The notes under the pieces were generated by a model. The model was not told where the DNA came from. It searched no databases and saw only the letters and a list, made by a program, of their open reading frames with translations. Below are positions 19,588 through 27,396 of a DNA stretch of 64,000 nt, in pieces. This DNA is from an uncultured Brevundimonas sp. (GTDB taxonomy: Bacteria; Pseudomonadota; Alphaproteobacteria; Caulobacterales; Caulobacteraceae), in the NCBI RefSeq assembly GCF_937863155.1, contig NZ_CALMFB010000070.1, forward strand, positions 124,001 to 188,000, read 5' to 3'. Every line of letters begins with the position of its first letter. Within the stretch, counting starts at the first letter, position 1. A program made the translations under genes and the position numbers.

Positions 19588-21243
19588 TCAGCCGCCGCGC
19601 CCCAGCATGCCGCGCCAGCCGCCGCTGGTCAGCAGGGCCACGTCCAGCAGGGCCAGGGCCAGGGGCGTCGACGGCGGGGCGGCGATGAAGCGCGGCCGCC
19701 AGTCCGGCCCGTATTTGGCCTTGTAGGCGCGCAGGCCCGAGAAGCCATACACCGCCCCGCCTTCGTCGAAGACCAGGGCGCCGACCCGCGCGAACACCGG
19801 CGCCAGCCGCCGGTCGTCCAGCCCCGCCAACGGCGCCAGCCCCAGGTCCAGCGCCCCCCAGCCCTGGTCGTGCGCCCACTGGATCGTACGCACGAACAGA
19901 TAGTCCATCACCCCCGGCGGGGCGTCGGGCGCATGGCGCATCAGATCGACGGCCAGTCCGTCCCGCGGCCGCGCGCCGGGCATCAGATTGGCGAAGGCGA
20001 CGATGCGCCCCTGGACCCGCACCACCGCCACCGGCGTCAGATCCAGCCAGGCCGGATCGAACCGGCCCAGGGAAAAGGCCTTCTCCGTCCCCTTGTGGTG
20101 GGCCAGCCAGGCGTCTGACACCGCCTTCAGTTCGGCCGCCACGGCCGAGGCCGCGCCGGGCGGCAGCATGTCGAACACGGCCCCCTCGCGTTCGGCCCGG
20201 TTGACGGCGGTGCGCAGGTTCTGGCGCGCCTTGCCCTCCAGGCTGAAGACGGCCGTGTCGATCACGGCCGTCTCGCCCACCTTGCGCACGGCCAGGCCCA
20301 GGGTGGCCAGGTCGGCCAGCAGCCCCTCGCCCACCGAATAGAAGACCGGCGCCGCCCCATAGCCGTCGGCGGCTTCGGCGAAGGCCCACAGCAACTCGCG
20401 CCGTTCCGAAGCCAGGCCCGCCGGTTCGCCCATGGCGATCCAGCGCCGCCCCCGCACCCGATAGGCCAGGACGCTGCGGCCCGACGGACTGAACATCAGC
20501 GCCTTGTCGCTCAGGGCGGCCAGCCAGGCCTCGGGCGCCGCGACGTCGGCCTGTTGCAGGATACGGATCGCCTGATCGACCTGCGCCCTGTCGGCCGGCC
20601 GATGCCCCGCCGCACCGGGCGCCCCCAGCAGCGACCGGCCGGCGGCCAGCAGGGTCAGCAGCGCCAGCGCCGCCCCGGCGCGCAGGAAGCCTGAAACCTG
20701 GCGATCCGTCAGCAGGGTCCACCACAAGGCGTCCTGATAGGCCACGTCGCGATAGGCGAAGAAACCCAGCCACATCACCGCCGCGACCACCGCCGCCAGC
20801 AGCAGCAGCCACGCAGGCCGCAACGGCTCGGTCAGTCGGGAATGGCGATTGAAGGCCTTGCGGCACGGCGCCAGCAACAGGGCGACAAGCCCCAGCTGAA
20901 CGGCCTCTTCCCAATCCAGCCCCTTCATCAGCGAGAACACCGCCCCGCCGACCAGCACGATCAGCACCGCCCAATAGGCGCCGCGCCGCCTTCGCCACAG
21001 CCCGGCCGACAGCATCAGCAGCAGGAACCCCGCCACGCTGGCGGCGAAGTGCGACAGATCGATCAGCAGCGGGTGCAGCAGGCGATCCAGAAAAACCAGC
21101 CGTTGTGTGAACGCCGGCGTCGCCGCCGACGCCAGCAGCACCACCCCGCCCAGAAAGGCGGCGACGGCGAACACCTGGGGCGTCAGCTCGAACGCCAGCG
21201 CGCCGAGACGCCGCAGAAGGTTGCGCTGGTCCCGTTCCGCCAT
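19588..21243 (-). CDS. Short MprF-like phosphatidylglycerol aminoacyltransferase (DUF2156)
   Basis: A 551-residue protein. The N-terminal part up to about 210 has roughly five or six transmembrane segments (TPQVFAVAAFLGGVVLLAS, FAASVAGFLLLML, AWLLLLAAVVAAVMWLGFFA). The rest is the LPG-synthase C-terminal fold: SGRSVLAYRVRGRRWIAMGEP, AVNRAEREGAVFDML, then FANLMPGARPRDGLAVDLMR and FSGLRAYKAKYGPDWRPR. This domain transfers an amino acid from tRNA to phosphatidylglycerol and gives resistance to cationic peptides. Full-length MprF proteins are about 850 residues with 14 helices; here most of the flippase half is absent. The amino acid used (Lys, Ala or other) cannot be read from sequence. Confidence 0.85.
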   Translation of the reverse strand: MAERDQRNLLRRLGALAFELTPQVFAVAAFLGGVVLLASAATPAFTQRLVFLDRLLHPLLIDLSHFAASVAGFLLLMLSAGLWRRRRGAYWAVLIVLVGGAVFSLMKGLDWEEAVQLGLVALLLAPCRKAFNRHSRLTEPLRPAWLLLLAAVVAAVMWLGFFAYRDVAYQDALWWTLLTDRQVSGFLRAGAALALLTLLAAGRSLLGAPGAAGHRPADRAQVDQAIRILQQADVAAPEAWLAALSDKALMFSPSGRSVLAYRVRGRRWIAMGEPAGLASERRELLWAFAEAADGYGAAPVFYSVGEGLLADLATLGLAVRKVGETAVIDTAVFSLEGKARQNLRTAVNRAEREGAVFDMLPPGAASAVAAELKAVSDAWLAHHKGTEKAFSLGRFDPAWLDLTPVAVVRVQGRIVAFANLMPGARPRDGLAVDLMRHAPDAPPGVMDYLFVRTIQWAHDQGWGALDLGLAPLAGLDDRRLAPVFARVGALVFDEGGAVYGFSGLRAYKAKYGPDWRPRFIAAPPSTPLALALLDVALLTSGGWRGMLGRGG

Positions 21244-21394
21244 GCGTCAGACTAATCCGCCGCGCTTCGGCCGGGAAGCGGCTGCAAACATGGCGGGGCC
21301 AAGGTCATTTGGCGGCGGGTGAAACAATCCGTTGCGGAGCGTGTTTTCAGGTCTCCCCAGCGGGCCAGCGGCCCGTGCAACCGGAGTTCCTCCC

Positions 21395-21934
21395 ATGATC
21401 CGCAAGACCACCCTTCTGGCCGGCGTGGCTGGCGCCGTTCTGTTCGCCGCCCCCGCCCTGGCCCAGGACATCCCGGCCCAGGAGCCGGCCCCCGCCACCA
21501 CCCCGGCCCCGGCGCAGGGCAGCATGACGATCCAGCCCGGCTCTGACGTGAAGAGCGAAAACGGCGCCCGTCTGGGCGCGCTGGAAGGCGTGCGCACCAA
21601 TGACGTCGGCCAGCAGGAGCTGGAAGTCCGCGGCGACGACGGCCAGCTGCGCGCGGTGCCGCTGGGCGGTCTGCGCCAGGATGGCGAGACCCTGATCGTG
21701 GCCCTGACGCCGGAACAGTATCAGGCCGCGCCGGTGGTCCAGAGCGAGGGTGACGACGACGCCGCCCCCACGCCGGCTCCGACCACCGACACCGTCCCGG
21801 CGGACCCGTCGATCCCGGCCATGCCGGCCCCGGCCGCCACGACGCCGACCCTGCCGACCGATCCGGCCACTGCGGATCCGACCGCTGAGCCGACCGATCC
21901 GGTCGAGCCGGAACCGGCCACGCCTCAGGCCTGA
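21395..21934 (+). CDS. Exported PRC-barrel-like small protein with Pro-rich tail
   Basis: 179 residues. A signal peptide (MIRKTTLLAGVAGAVLFAAPALAQ) is followed by a globular core of about 60 residues (GARLGALEGVRTNDVGQQEL, LRAVPLGGLRQDGETLIVAL) that resembles a PRC-barrel-type beta fold, and a tail of Pro-Ala-Thr-Asp repeats. The core is shared with the next gene (22107-22499). The ATG has GGAG about 9 nt upstream. Function unknown; probably periplasmic or surface exposed. It is followed by its own terminator. Confidence 0.8.
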   Translation: MIRKTTLLAGVAGAVLFAAPALAQDIPAQEPAPATTPAPAQGSMTIQPGSDVKSENGARLGALEGVRTNDVGQQELEVRGDDGQLRAVPLGGLRQDGETLIVALTPEQYQAAPVVQSEGDDDAAPTPAPTTDTVPADPSIPAMPAPAATTPTLPTDPATADPTAEPTDPVEPEPATPQA

Positions 21935-21966
21935 TCGCCCGATCCGATCCCTGGACCCGATGACAA

Positions 21967-21996
21967 GACGGGCGGCCGAAAGGTCGCCCGTTTTTT
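21967..21996 (+). terminator. Rho-independent terminator
   Basis: A 10-bp GC-rich stem with one G-T pair (ACGGGCGGCC / GGTCGCCCGT), GAAA tetraloop and TTTTTTC tail, 33 bp after the stop of the 21395-21934 gene. Confidence 0.92.
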
Positions 21997-22106
21997 CGTC
22001 GTCCCGCTTTCATCCTCTTTGGGGACTGGCGGCCCGCGCACGGCGCGTTATGGTTCGCAGGACGCCCGCTGGGGGCGTTTCTGACGCCTTGTCCAAGAGT
22101 TTCGCC

Positions 22107-22499
22107 ATGACACGCACTCTCGTCGCCGCCGCCAGCCTGGCCCTGGCCGCCCTGGTCGCCGCTCCCGCCGCCCTGGCCGCGCCCCTGCCCGCCGTGATGC
22201 AGGACGCCGAGGCGCCGCCGCCGCCGATCAACCTGGAACCGGGCGCGCCGGTGAAGGGCAAGGACGGGACCATCCTGGGTCACCTTCAGGATGTTCAGGT
22301 CAATGCCGCCGGCGCCCAGGAACTGCTGGTGCGCGGCGCCGACCGTCGCCTGCGGGCCGTGCCGCTGAACGGAATCCGCCAGGACGGTGTGGGCGTGGCG
22401 GTCGACTGGACCCAGCGCGACTTCCAGGCCGCGACCCCGATCGAGGAAGCCCCCCGACCGGCCGCACCCGCGCCCAGCGCCGCACCCAGCGGCGACTGA
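22107..22499 (+). CDS. Exported small protein, paralogue of the preceding gene
   Basis: 130 residues with a signal peptide (MTRTLVAAASLALAALVAAP, Ala-rich cleavage region). The core GTILGHLQDVQVNAAGAQEL and LRAVPLNGIRQDGVGVAVDW aligns by eye with the core of the 21395-21934 product; the Pro-rich tail is shorter. Tandem duplication is likely. Function unknown. The start is set by the signal peptide; the frame is open further upstream. Confidence 0.75.
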   Translation: MTRTLVAAASLALAALVAAPAALAAPLPAVMQDAEAPPPPINLEPGAPVKGKDGTILGHLQDVQVNAAGAQELLVRGADRRLRAVPLNGIRQDGVGVAVDWTQRDFQAATPIEEAPRPAAPAPSAAPSGD

Positions 22500-22522
22500 A
22501 ACGCCGAACCGGCCATGAAAAT

Positions 22523-22549
22523 GGGGCGGTCCCGACGGGCCGCCCCTTT
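22523..22549 (+). terminator. Rho-independent terminator
   Basis: GGGGCGGTCC pairs with GGGCCGCCCC (one G-T) around CGAC, followed by TTTCTGTG, 24 bp after the 22107-22499 gene. Confidence 0.8.
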
Positions 22550-22579
22550 CTGTGTTCGTCTGTTGTCAGGCCGGGCCGA

Positions 22580-22828
22580 TCAGCGACGCTTGATCAGGCC
22601 CAGCAGGAACAGCAGCACGATGGCGCCGATGGTCGCCACGATGGTCGACCCGATCCAGCCGCCCCAGGCGAAGCCCAGAGCATTGGCCAGAAAGCCGCCG
22701 ATCAGCGCGCCGACGATGCCGACGATGAGGTTGGTGATCAGGCCGTGGTTGCGGCCCATGATCTGTTCGGCCAGCCAACCGGCCACGATGCCGATGACGA
22801 TCCAGGCCAGAATGCCCATTCCACCCAT
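22580..22828 (-). CDS. GlsB/YeaQ/YmgE family stress-response membrane protein
   Basis: 82 residues with three hydrophobic segments and the family pattern GILAWIVIGIVAGWLAEQIM, LIVGIVGALIGGFLANALG and GSTIVATIGAIVLLFLLG. These small inner-membrane proteins, often called transglycosylase-associated, are commonly induced by general stress; their biochemical role is not established. Length is normal. It is divergent from the XRE regulator gene. Confidence 0.93.
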   Translation of the reverse strand: MGGMGILAWIVIGIVAGWLAEQIMGRNHGLITNLIVGIVGALIGGFLANALGFAWGGWIGSTIVATIGAIVLLFLLGLIKRR

Positions 22829-22866
22829 GACGAAGTCCCTTCTTCCTTAAGGCCAAGCTGCCTCGC

Positions 22867-22932
22867 CGCATTAATGCGCAGAAGGCGGGGCGGTTGCGTT
22901 CACGGCTGCGTCACTCCCCTGACGCGGGAGTG
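22867..22932. promoter_or_regulatory. Two dyads in the glsB-XRE intergenic region
   Basis: A perfect 12-bp palindrome CGCATTAATGCG (22867-22878) and a 7-bp inverted repeat CACTCCC/GGGAGTG (22912-22918, 22926-22932). Both lie between divergent genes, one of which encodes a DNA-binding protein, so they are candidate operators for it or for a stress regulator. Confidence 0.4.
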
Positions 22933-23007
22933 CGGCATGTCCCTTGAAGCGATCCAGGCGAGCCGTTCCGTTTCGGGACAGCCCGAAGCAACAAGGGGTA
23001 TGGGGCC

Positions 23008-23394
23008 ATGGCCACCGACATCGACCTTCACCTGGGCCGCCGCCTGCGTCGCCGCCGCCGCCTGCTGGGCCTGACCCAACAGCAGTTGGCCCTGCAGGTG
23101 GGCATCCGTTTCCAGCAGATCCAGAAATACGAATGCGGCGCCAACCGCATTTCGGCGGCGCGCCTGTGGCAGCTGGCCGAGGCGCTGGAGACGCCGGTCA
23201 ACTATTTCTACGACGGCCTGGCCGAGGCGATGGAACGTCAGGAGACGGCCAACGGCGCCGGCGAGATGTTTTCCCGCAAAGAAACCCTCGACCTGATCCA
23301 GGCCTATTACCAGCTGGGCGAGCGGCCGCGCCGCCGCTTGCTGGATCTGGCCAAGTCGCTGCACGCCGAAGGCGACGCCCCGGCCAACGCCTGA
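23008..23394 (+). CDS. XRE-family helix-turn-helix transcriptional regulator
   Basis: 128 residues. The N-terminal half is a Cro/CI-type HTH: LGRRLRRRRRLLGLTQQQLA, then GIRFQQIQKYECGANRISAARLWQLAEAL. This closely follows a family common in Alphaproteobacteria in which the HTH is followed by a short helical tail (here RKETLDLIQAYYQLGERPRR). Length is typical. Its targets are unknown; the dyads just upstream suggest autoregulation. Confidence 0.9.
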   Translation: MATDIDLHLGRRLRRRRRLLGLTQQQLALQVGIRFQQIQKYECGANRISAARLWQLAEALETPVNYFYDGLAEAMERQETANGAGEMFSRKETLDLIQAYYQLGERPRRRLLDLAKSLHAEGDAPANA

Positions 23395-23445
23395 TCGCCG
23401 CTTGGTTCGTGACTCGTTGGCGGGGCGTGGGTATGCCCGTCGGCG

Positions 23446-24231
23446 ATGACCGAGCTTGAAGCCTTCGCCCTGGACCTGGCCCGCGCCGCCGCCGAGGTCG
23501 CCCTGCCGCTGTTCCGCACCGATTGCGGGGTCGAGGACAAGGGCGGACCGGGCGGCTTCGACCCGGTGACCGTCGCGGACCGTCAGGCCGAGGCGGCGAT
23601 CCGTCGTCTGATCGCCGACCGCTATCCGCATCACGGCGTGGTGGGCGAGGAATATGGCGAGGACCGGCCCGACGCCGAACACGTATGGGTGCTGGACCCC
23701 ATCGACGGGACGCGCGCCTTCGTCGCCGGCCTGCCGCTGTGGACCACGCTGGTCGCCTTGCGGCACGGCGGAACGCCGAAGATCGGCGTGATCGCCCAGC
23801 CCTATCTGGACGAAGTCTTCATCGGCGGGCCGTCGGGCGCACGCCTGATCCGCGGCGGCGCGGCGACGCCGTTGAAATGCCGGCCCTGTCCGCGCCTGAA
23901 CGACGCGGTGATCGCCACCACCGACCCCGACATCTTCAATGGCGCCGAACACGGGGCCTGGACCCAGGTGCGGGCGGCCGCGCGCCTGGCCCGACTGGGC
24001 TGCGACGCCTATGCCTACGCCATGGTGGCGGCGGGGCGCATCGATCTGGTGGCCGAGACGGCGCTGAAGCCCTGGGACTGGTCGGCCCTGGTCCCGGTGA
24101 TCGAGGCGGCGGGCGGGCGCGTGGTCAACTGGCGCGGCCAGGCGCCCGGCGGCGACGGCCGCATCCTGGCCGTGGGCGACGCGGCCCTGATCGACCAGGC
24201 GCTGGTGACGCTGAGACGCGCGGCGATTTAA
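23446..24231 (+). CDS. hisN: Histidinol-phosphatase, inositol-monophosphatase family
   Basis: 261 residues. The lithium-sensitive phosphatase signatures are complete: metal-binding GEEYGE near residue 67, WVLDPIDGTRAF at about 82-93, and the C-terminal LKPWDWSALVPVIEAAGG. The segment order and GEEYG context match the HisN branch that dephosphorylates histidinol phosphate in histidine synthesis; a broader inositol or sugar phosphatase role remains possible. It ends convergent with the hydrolase gene, overlapping by 4 bp. Confidence 0.85.
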   Translation: MTELEAFALDLARAAAEVALPLFRTDCGVEDKGGPGGFDPVTVADRQAEAAIRRLIADRYPHHGVVGEEYGEDRPDAEHVWVLDPIDGTRAFVAGLPLWTTLVALRHGGTPKIGVIAQPYLDEVFIGGPSGARLIRGGAATPLKCRPCPRLNDAVIATTDPDIFNGAEHGAWTQVRAAARLARLGCDAYAYAMVAAGRIDLVAETALKPWDWSALVPVIEAAGGRVVNWRGQAPGGDGRILAVGDAALIDQALVTLRRAAI

Positions 24232-25310
24232 GAGGCCGCCGTTTCGGCCTGAGCCGCCTGAGGTCGGGGGTCCGGGTCGGCCATGGCCGTCGGTTCCGAA
24301 GCCGACGCAGTCACCGGCGACAGATCCTGCACCGGCGACACATAGTCGGCCATGGCGTCGAACTCGTTGAGGAAGACCGCGCGCATGTCGTCGGTCTCCA
24401 TGATGATCTCGTGCTTGGCGCCCGCCACCTCGACATAACGGCCGCGGCCCAGCCGCTTGGCGGCCCAGCGGGCGGTCTGTTTCCACACGCGGTCATCGTC
24501 GGCCGACTGGACGATGCACACCGGAATGCGCACGGACTTCAGCGCCTTGGGCTTCAGAACCCGCTCGCCCGCATCGATGGCGAAGGCCAGCCAGCCCCAG
24601 GTCGGGCCGCCGACCGCCAGATGCGGACAGGCGTACATCTGCTGGCGCCACAGCTCATAGCGCGTCTCGTCCGAGGTCAGGGCGTCCTTCTCGAAGGTGT
24701 GGTCGAACGGATCGTCCGGGTCGTCCAGCACATAGTCGCCGGCCTTGCCGTGCCGCAGGTTCCAGCGCACGGCCAGCTTGACCGACCACATCGACCGCTT
24801 GCCGGTGCGGATCTTCAGCATCGGGCTGGACAGGACGGCGCCGGCGAAACGGCTTTCGCCGGCTTCGAGGCTTAGAAGGTTCAGACAGCCGCCCATGGAA
24901 TGACCGACCATGATCCAGGGCTTGGGCGCACGGGTTTCATAGGCGTCCAGCAGGCGGGCGTAGTCGTCCAGGAATTCCTCGACCGCGCGGGCGTGGCCCC
25001 TCAGCCGGTCCGGCAGCAGGCGGGCCGACAGACCCTGGCCGCGCCAGTCGTGGGCCAGAACGCACCAGCCGCGCGCCAGGAAATTGCCGATCAGCTCGAA
25101 ATATTTCTCGATGGGTTCGGTGCGGCCGGGCGACAGCACCACCGTGCCGCGCGGCTTGGCCGCCACCAGGGTCGACGGCGTCCAAAGGGCCGAACGCAGG
25201 CGCAGGCCGCCGGCGCCACGGAACCAGTCCCCCTGCCCGCCGGGGGGCGAGGAGGCTCCGGGCACGCCCATCAGCGGGGCGTTGGCGGCGAAGGCGGCGG
25301 CGCGGTTCAC
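24228..25310 (-). CDS. Alpha/beta hydrolase, monoacylglycerol-lipase/lysophospholipase type
   Basis: 360 residues. The nucleophile elbow GHSMGG is at about residue 140, with a candidate acid in VQSADDDRVW and a catalytic His in AGAKHEIIMETD near the end; this is the serine aminopeptidase S33/PldB pattern. HDWRGQGLS forms the usual oxyanion-side strand. No signal peptide. A C-terminal Ala/Pro-rich tail of about 30 residues is unconserved in appearance. It starts with GTG, overlapping the stop of the upstream methyltransferase-like gene (GTGA), so the two are coupled. Confidence 0.85.
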   Translation of the reverse strand: MNRAAAFAANAPLMGVPGASSPPGGQGDWFRGAGGLRLRSALWTPSTLVAAKPRGTVVLSPGRTEPIEKYFELIGNFLARGWCVLAHDWRGQGLSARLLPDRLRGHARAVEEFLDDYARLLDAYETRAPKPWIMVGHSMGGCLNLLSLEAGESRFAGAVLSSPMLKIRTGKRSMWSVKLAVRWNLRHGKAGDYVLDDPDDPFDHTFEKDALTSDETRYELWRQQMYACPHLAVGGPTWGWLAFAIDAGERVLKPKALKSVRIPVCIVQSADDDRVWKQTARWAAKRLGRGRYVEVAGAKHEIIMETDDMRAVFLNEFDAMADYVSPVQDLSPVTASASEPTAMADPDPRPQAAQAETAAS

Positions 25311-26221
25311 TCAGGCTTCCTGAATTTCAAGGTCATGCGGTCGCTTTCGCCGATCGCATCGTATTTGGTCCGGTCGAACGTCGGGTCGGGCGCCTGGCCC
25401 TGGGGCGCCGTCAGACGCTGGGGCGGCAAGGTTTCGACACCGAAGGGATGATCCTTGGTATCCCTTTCATTCGCGTTGATTTCCGAGGCGGCCACAAAGA
25501 CAAGACCCGCCTCGGCCGCCAGCTGTTTCACGAACGCTTCCTGGACGTATCCGTTCGACGCGGCCGGGTCCTGATCGTCCTCGGGCGCCAGGCGGTGCTG
25601 TTCGATCCCCAGAACGCCGCCGGGCCGCAGGGCGGCGAAGGCGTCGGCGAACGCCTTTTCCACCAGACCCGACGCCATCCACGAATGCAGGGTACGCAGG
25701 AACAGCACCATATCCGCCGTGCCCGGCGCCGTCAGTTCGCCCGTCAGCCCGCCGAACGACACGAAATCGATGTCGCCATACAGTTTGCGGTCGGCGCCGA
25801 AGCGCTCCTGGAAGGCGGCGTTCAACGCGCCCTGGGCCGGGTCGGCGCCGGGACCAGAGGCGAACAGGGCCGCCACATAGCGCCCGTCGCCCTTGTTCAG
25901 ATAGGGGGCCAGGATTTCGGTGTACCAGCCGCTGCCGGGCCAGACCTCGACCACCTTCATGCGCGGCTGCAGGCCGAAGAAGCGCATCGTCTCCAGCGGG
26001 TGGCGATAGGCGTCGCGCGCCCGGTCCTTGGCCCGCCACGGCCCGGCCACGGCCCATTCCAGCGATCCGACCGGCGGTCCCTGGGGCGCGTCCGACGCCG
26101 GAGCCTCGGTCTGTTTGTCGCGATTGCACGCCGACAGGCCCAGCAGTCCACAGGCCGCCGCCCCGGCCAGCAGGCCGCGCCGCGAAGCGCCCCCGCGCAG
26201 CCCCGAGCTGTGATCAGCCAT
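25307..26221 (-). CDS. Exported lipoprotein of the predicted methyltransferase family (COG4798 type)
   Basis: 304 residues. The N-terminus SRRGLLAGAAACGLLGLSAC combines a twin-arginine-like motif with a lipobox (LSAC) and is followed by Asn, so a Tat-exported lipoprotein is likely. The body has the family's motif-I-like VVEVWPGSGWYTEIL, the helix RARDAYRHPLETMRFFGL, and GGVLGIEQHR. The start ATG 26221 is preferred over GTG 26227 because GGGGAG sits about 6 nt before the ATG. A second member with a signal peptide lies 121 bp upstream (26342-27127). A SAM-dependent enzyme outside the cytoplasm would lack an obvious cofactor source, so the real reaction is uncertain. Confidence 0.8.
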   Translation of the reverse strand: MADHSSGLRGGASRRGLLAGAAACGLLGLSACNRDKQTEAPASDAPQGPPVGSLEWAVAGPWRAKDRARDAYRHPLETMRFFGLQPRMKVVEVWPGSGWYTEILAPYLNKGDGRYVAALFASGPGADPAQGALNAAFQERFGADRKLYGDIDFVSFGGLTGELTAPGTADMVLFLRTLHSWMASGLVEKAFADAFAALRPGGVLGIEQHRLAPEDDQDPAASNGYVQEAFVKQLAAEAGLVFVAASEINANERDTKDHPFGVETLPPQRLTAPQGQAPDPTFDRTKYDAIGESDRMTLKFRKPE

Positions 26222-26298
26222 ACGCACTCCCCGTCCTGCGCCCGTCCAACGCCCGGGCCGGCTGCGGTCGAGACGGCTTAACGACGTTCGCGGCCAGG

Positions 26299-26328
26299 GT
26301 CAAAGCCGGGGTCAAAGCCGGGGTCAAA
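26299..26328. repeat. Three tandem copies of a 12-bp unit
   Basis: GTCAAA recurs at 26299, 26311 and 26323, embedded in a GTCAAAGCCGGG repeat with period 12, in the 120 bp between the two methyltransferase-like genes. Possible slippage repeat or repeated binding site. Confidence 0.6.
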
Positions 26329-26341
26329 GTCCGCGCGCAGA

Positions 26342-27127
26342 TCAAGCGGGCTTGCGCAGACGCAGGGTCATGCGGTCGCTTTCGCCGATGGCGTCGAAGG
26401 CGGCGCGCTCGGCCGGCGTCAGGGTGCGCTCGCCCTGGCTGCTGCGACGAACCGGCGGCAGGGTCCAGACGCCGAACGGGTGGTCGCGATCATCGGCGGC
26501 GTTGGCGTTGATGTCGCTGCGGCCGTCCAGCACGAAGCCCGCGCCCTGGGCGGCGTGGATGACATGGCTTTCGGGCACATAGCCGGTCGGGGCGGTGTCG
26601 GCGACGTTCAGCCCCTCGACCGCGCGATGCTGTTCGACCGCCAGCACGCCGCCGGGCTTCAGCGCGCGGAAGGCGGCGGCCAGGACAGTGTCGGTGACGC
26701 CCGGCTGGCGCGCCCAGTTGTGAAAGGCGCGGGCGATCAGCACCATGTCCGCCGAACCTGGCTCGATCGCCTGCAGCGCCGCCAGATCGTTGGCGGGAAC
26801 ATAACGGCCCCCGGTGGCCTGGGCGTAGGGTTGCAGGATGGCGGTCCACCAGCCGGCGCTTCCGGGCTGGACCTCGACCACCGTCAGGCCGGGCGTCAGG
26901 CCCCAGAAGGTCAGGGTTTCTTCGGGGTGGCGGAAGGCGTCGCGGGCGCGGTCGGCGGCGGGACGCGAGGGCGAGGCGATGGCCGCCGCCAGGGCCTGGT
27001 CGGCCTGATATTCCGGCACGGCGGTCGAAACGGCCGAACGGGCCGCGCGCGGCGCCGTCTGGGCCTCGGCCGCCAGAGCGGGGGTCAGCAGCATCAGGCC
27101 GGCGGCGAGCATCAGGCAGGGACGCAT
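26342..27127 (-). CDS. Periplasmic predicted methyltransferase-family protein, paralogue of 25307-26221
   Basis: 261 residues with a Sec signal peptide (MRPCLMLAAGLMLLTPALAAEA). The mature part shares with the downstream gene the elements RARDAFRHPEETLTFWGL, TVVEVQPGSAGWWTAIL, GGVLAVEQHR, DINANAADDRDHPFGVW and FDAIGESDRMTLRLRKP. The pair clearly arose by duplication, one kept as a soluble exported protein and one as a lipoprotein. Function is unknown; the methyltransferase name rests on the Rossmann-type motif I. Confidence 0.82.
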   Translation of the reverse strand: MRPCLMLAAGLMLLTPALAAEAQTAPRAARSAVSTAVPEYQADQALAAAIASPSRPAADRARDAFRHPEETLTFWGLTPGLTVVEVQPGSAGWWTAILQPYAQATGGRYVPANDLAALQAIEPGSADMVLIARAFHNWARQPGVTDTVLAAAFRALKPGGVLAVEQHRAVEGLNVADTAPTGYVPESHVIHAAQGAGFVLDGRSDINANAADDRDHPFGVWTLPPVRRSSQGERTLTPAERAAFDAIGESDRMTLRLRKPA

Positions 27128-27230
27128 CGGCGATCTCCATCCAAAGGGGCGTTTACCCTTAGCGGCCCGAGACGGGGCGGCAAGTCGGCGCGCGCGTCAG
27201 GCGACGATTCCACGCACCGGCGGCCGGCCC

Positions 27231-27258
27231 CTTGACGCCCCGCGCCGGCTTCCCATCT
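27231..27258 (+). promoter_or_regulatory. Sigma-32 (RpoH)-type promoter of the hsp20 gene
   Basis: CCCCTTGAC (core CTTGAC at 27231-27236) and CCCATCT (27252-27258) are separated by 15 bp, a close match to the heat-shock consensus CTTGAA and CCCATNT. Transcription would start near 27265, giving a leader of about 130 nt. Confidence 0.8.
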
Positions 27259-27264
27259 GAACAT

Positions 27265-27396
27265 CCGAGAGCGCCGATCCCGGGCTCTCACGGACCTGCC
27301 GGGGCCCCTTGGGGACCGTCGGGTGCGGAACCCCAACGCCGTCCCGGGCCGAAAACGCGGGGGCGGCTCAACCTTGCTGATCCTCAGGAGGATGAC
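27265..27396 (+). ncRNA. ROSE-like RNA thermometer leader of hsp20
   Basis: The leader contains a 5' hairpin (GAGAGC 27267-27272 with GCTCTC 27284-27289), GC-rich pairing segments in the middle, and near the start codon CCTTGCT (27372-27378) facing the Shine-Dalgarno AGGAGG (27386-27391) across a short loop. A UYGCU motif masking the ribosome site is the hallmark of ROSE elements before alphaproteobacterial small heat-shock genes. I assigned the structure by eye, without folding energy. Confidence 0.65.
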
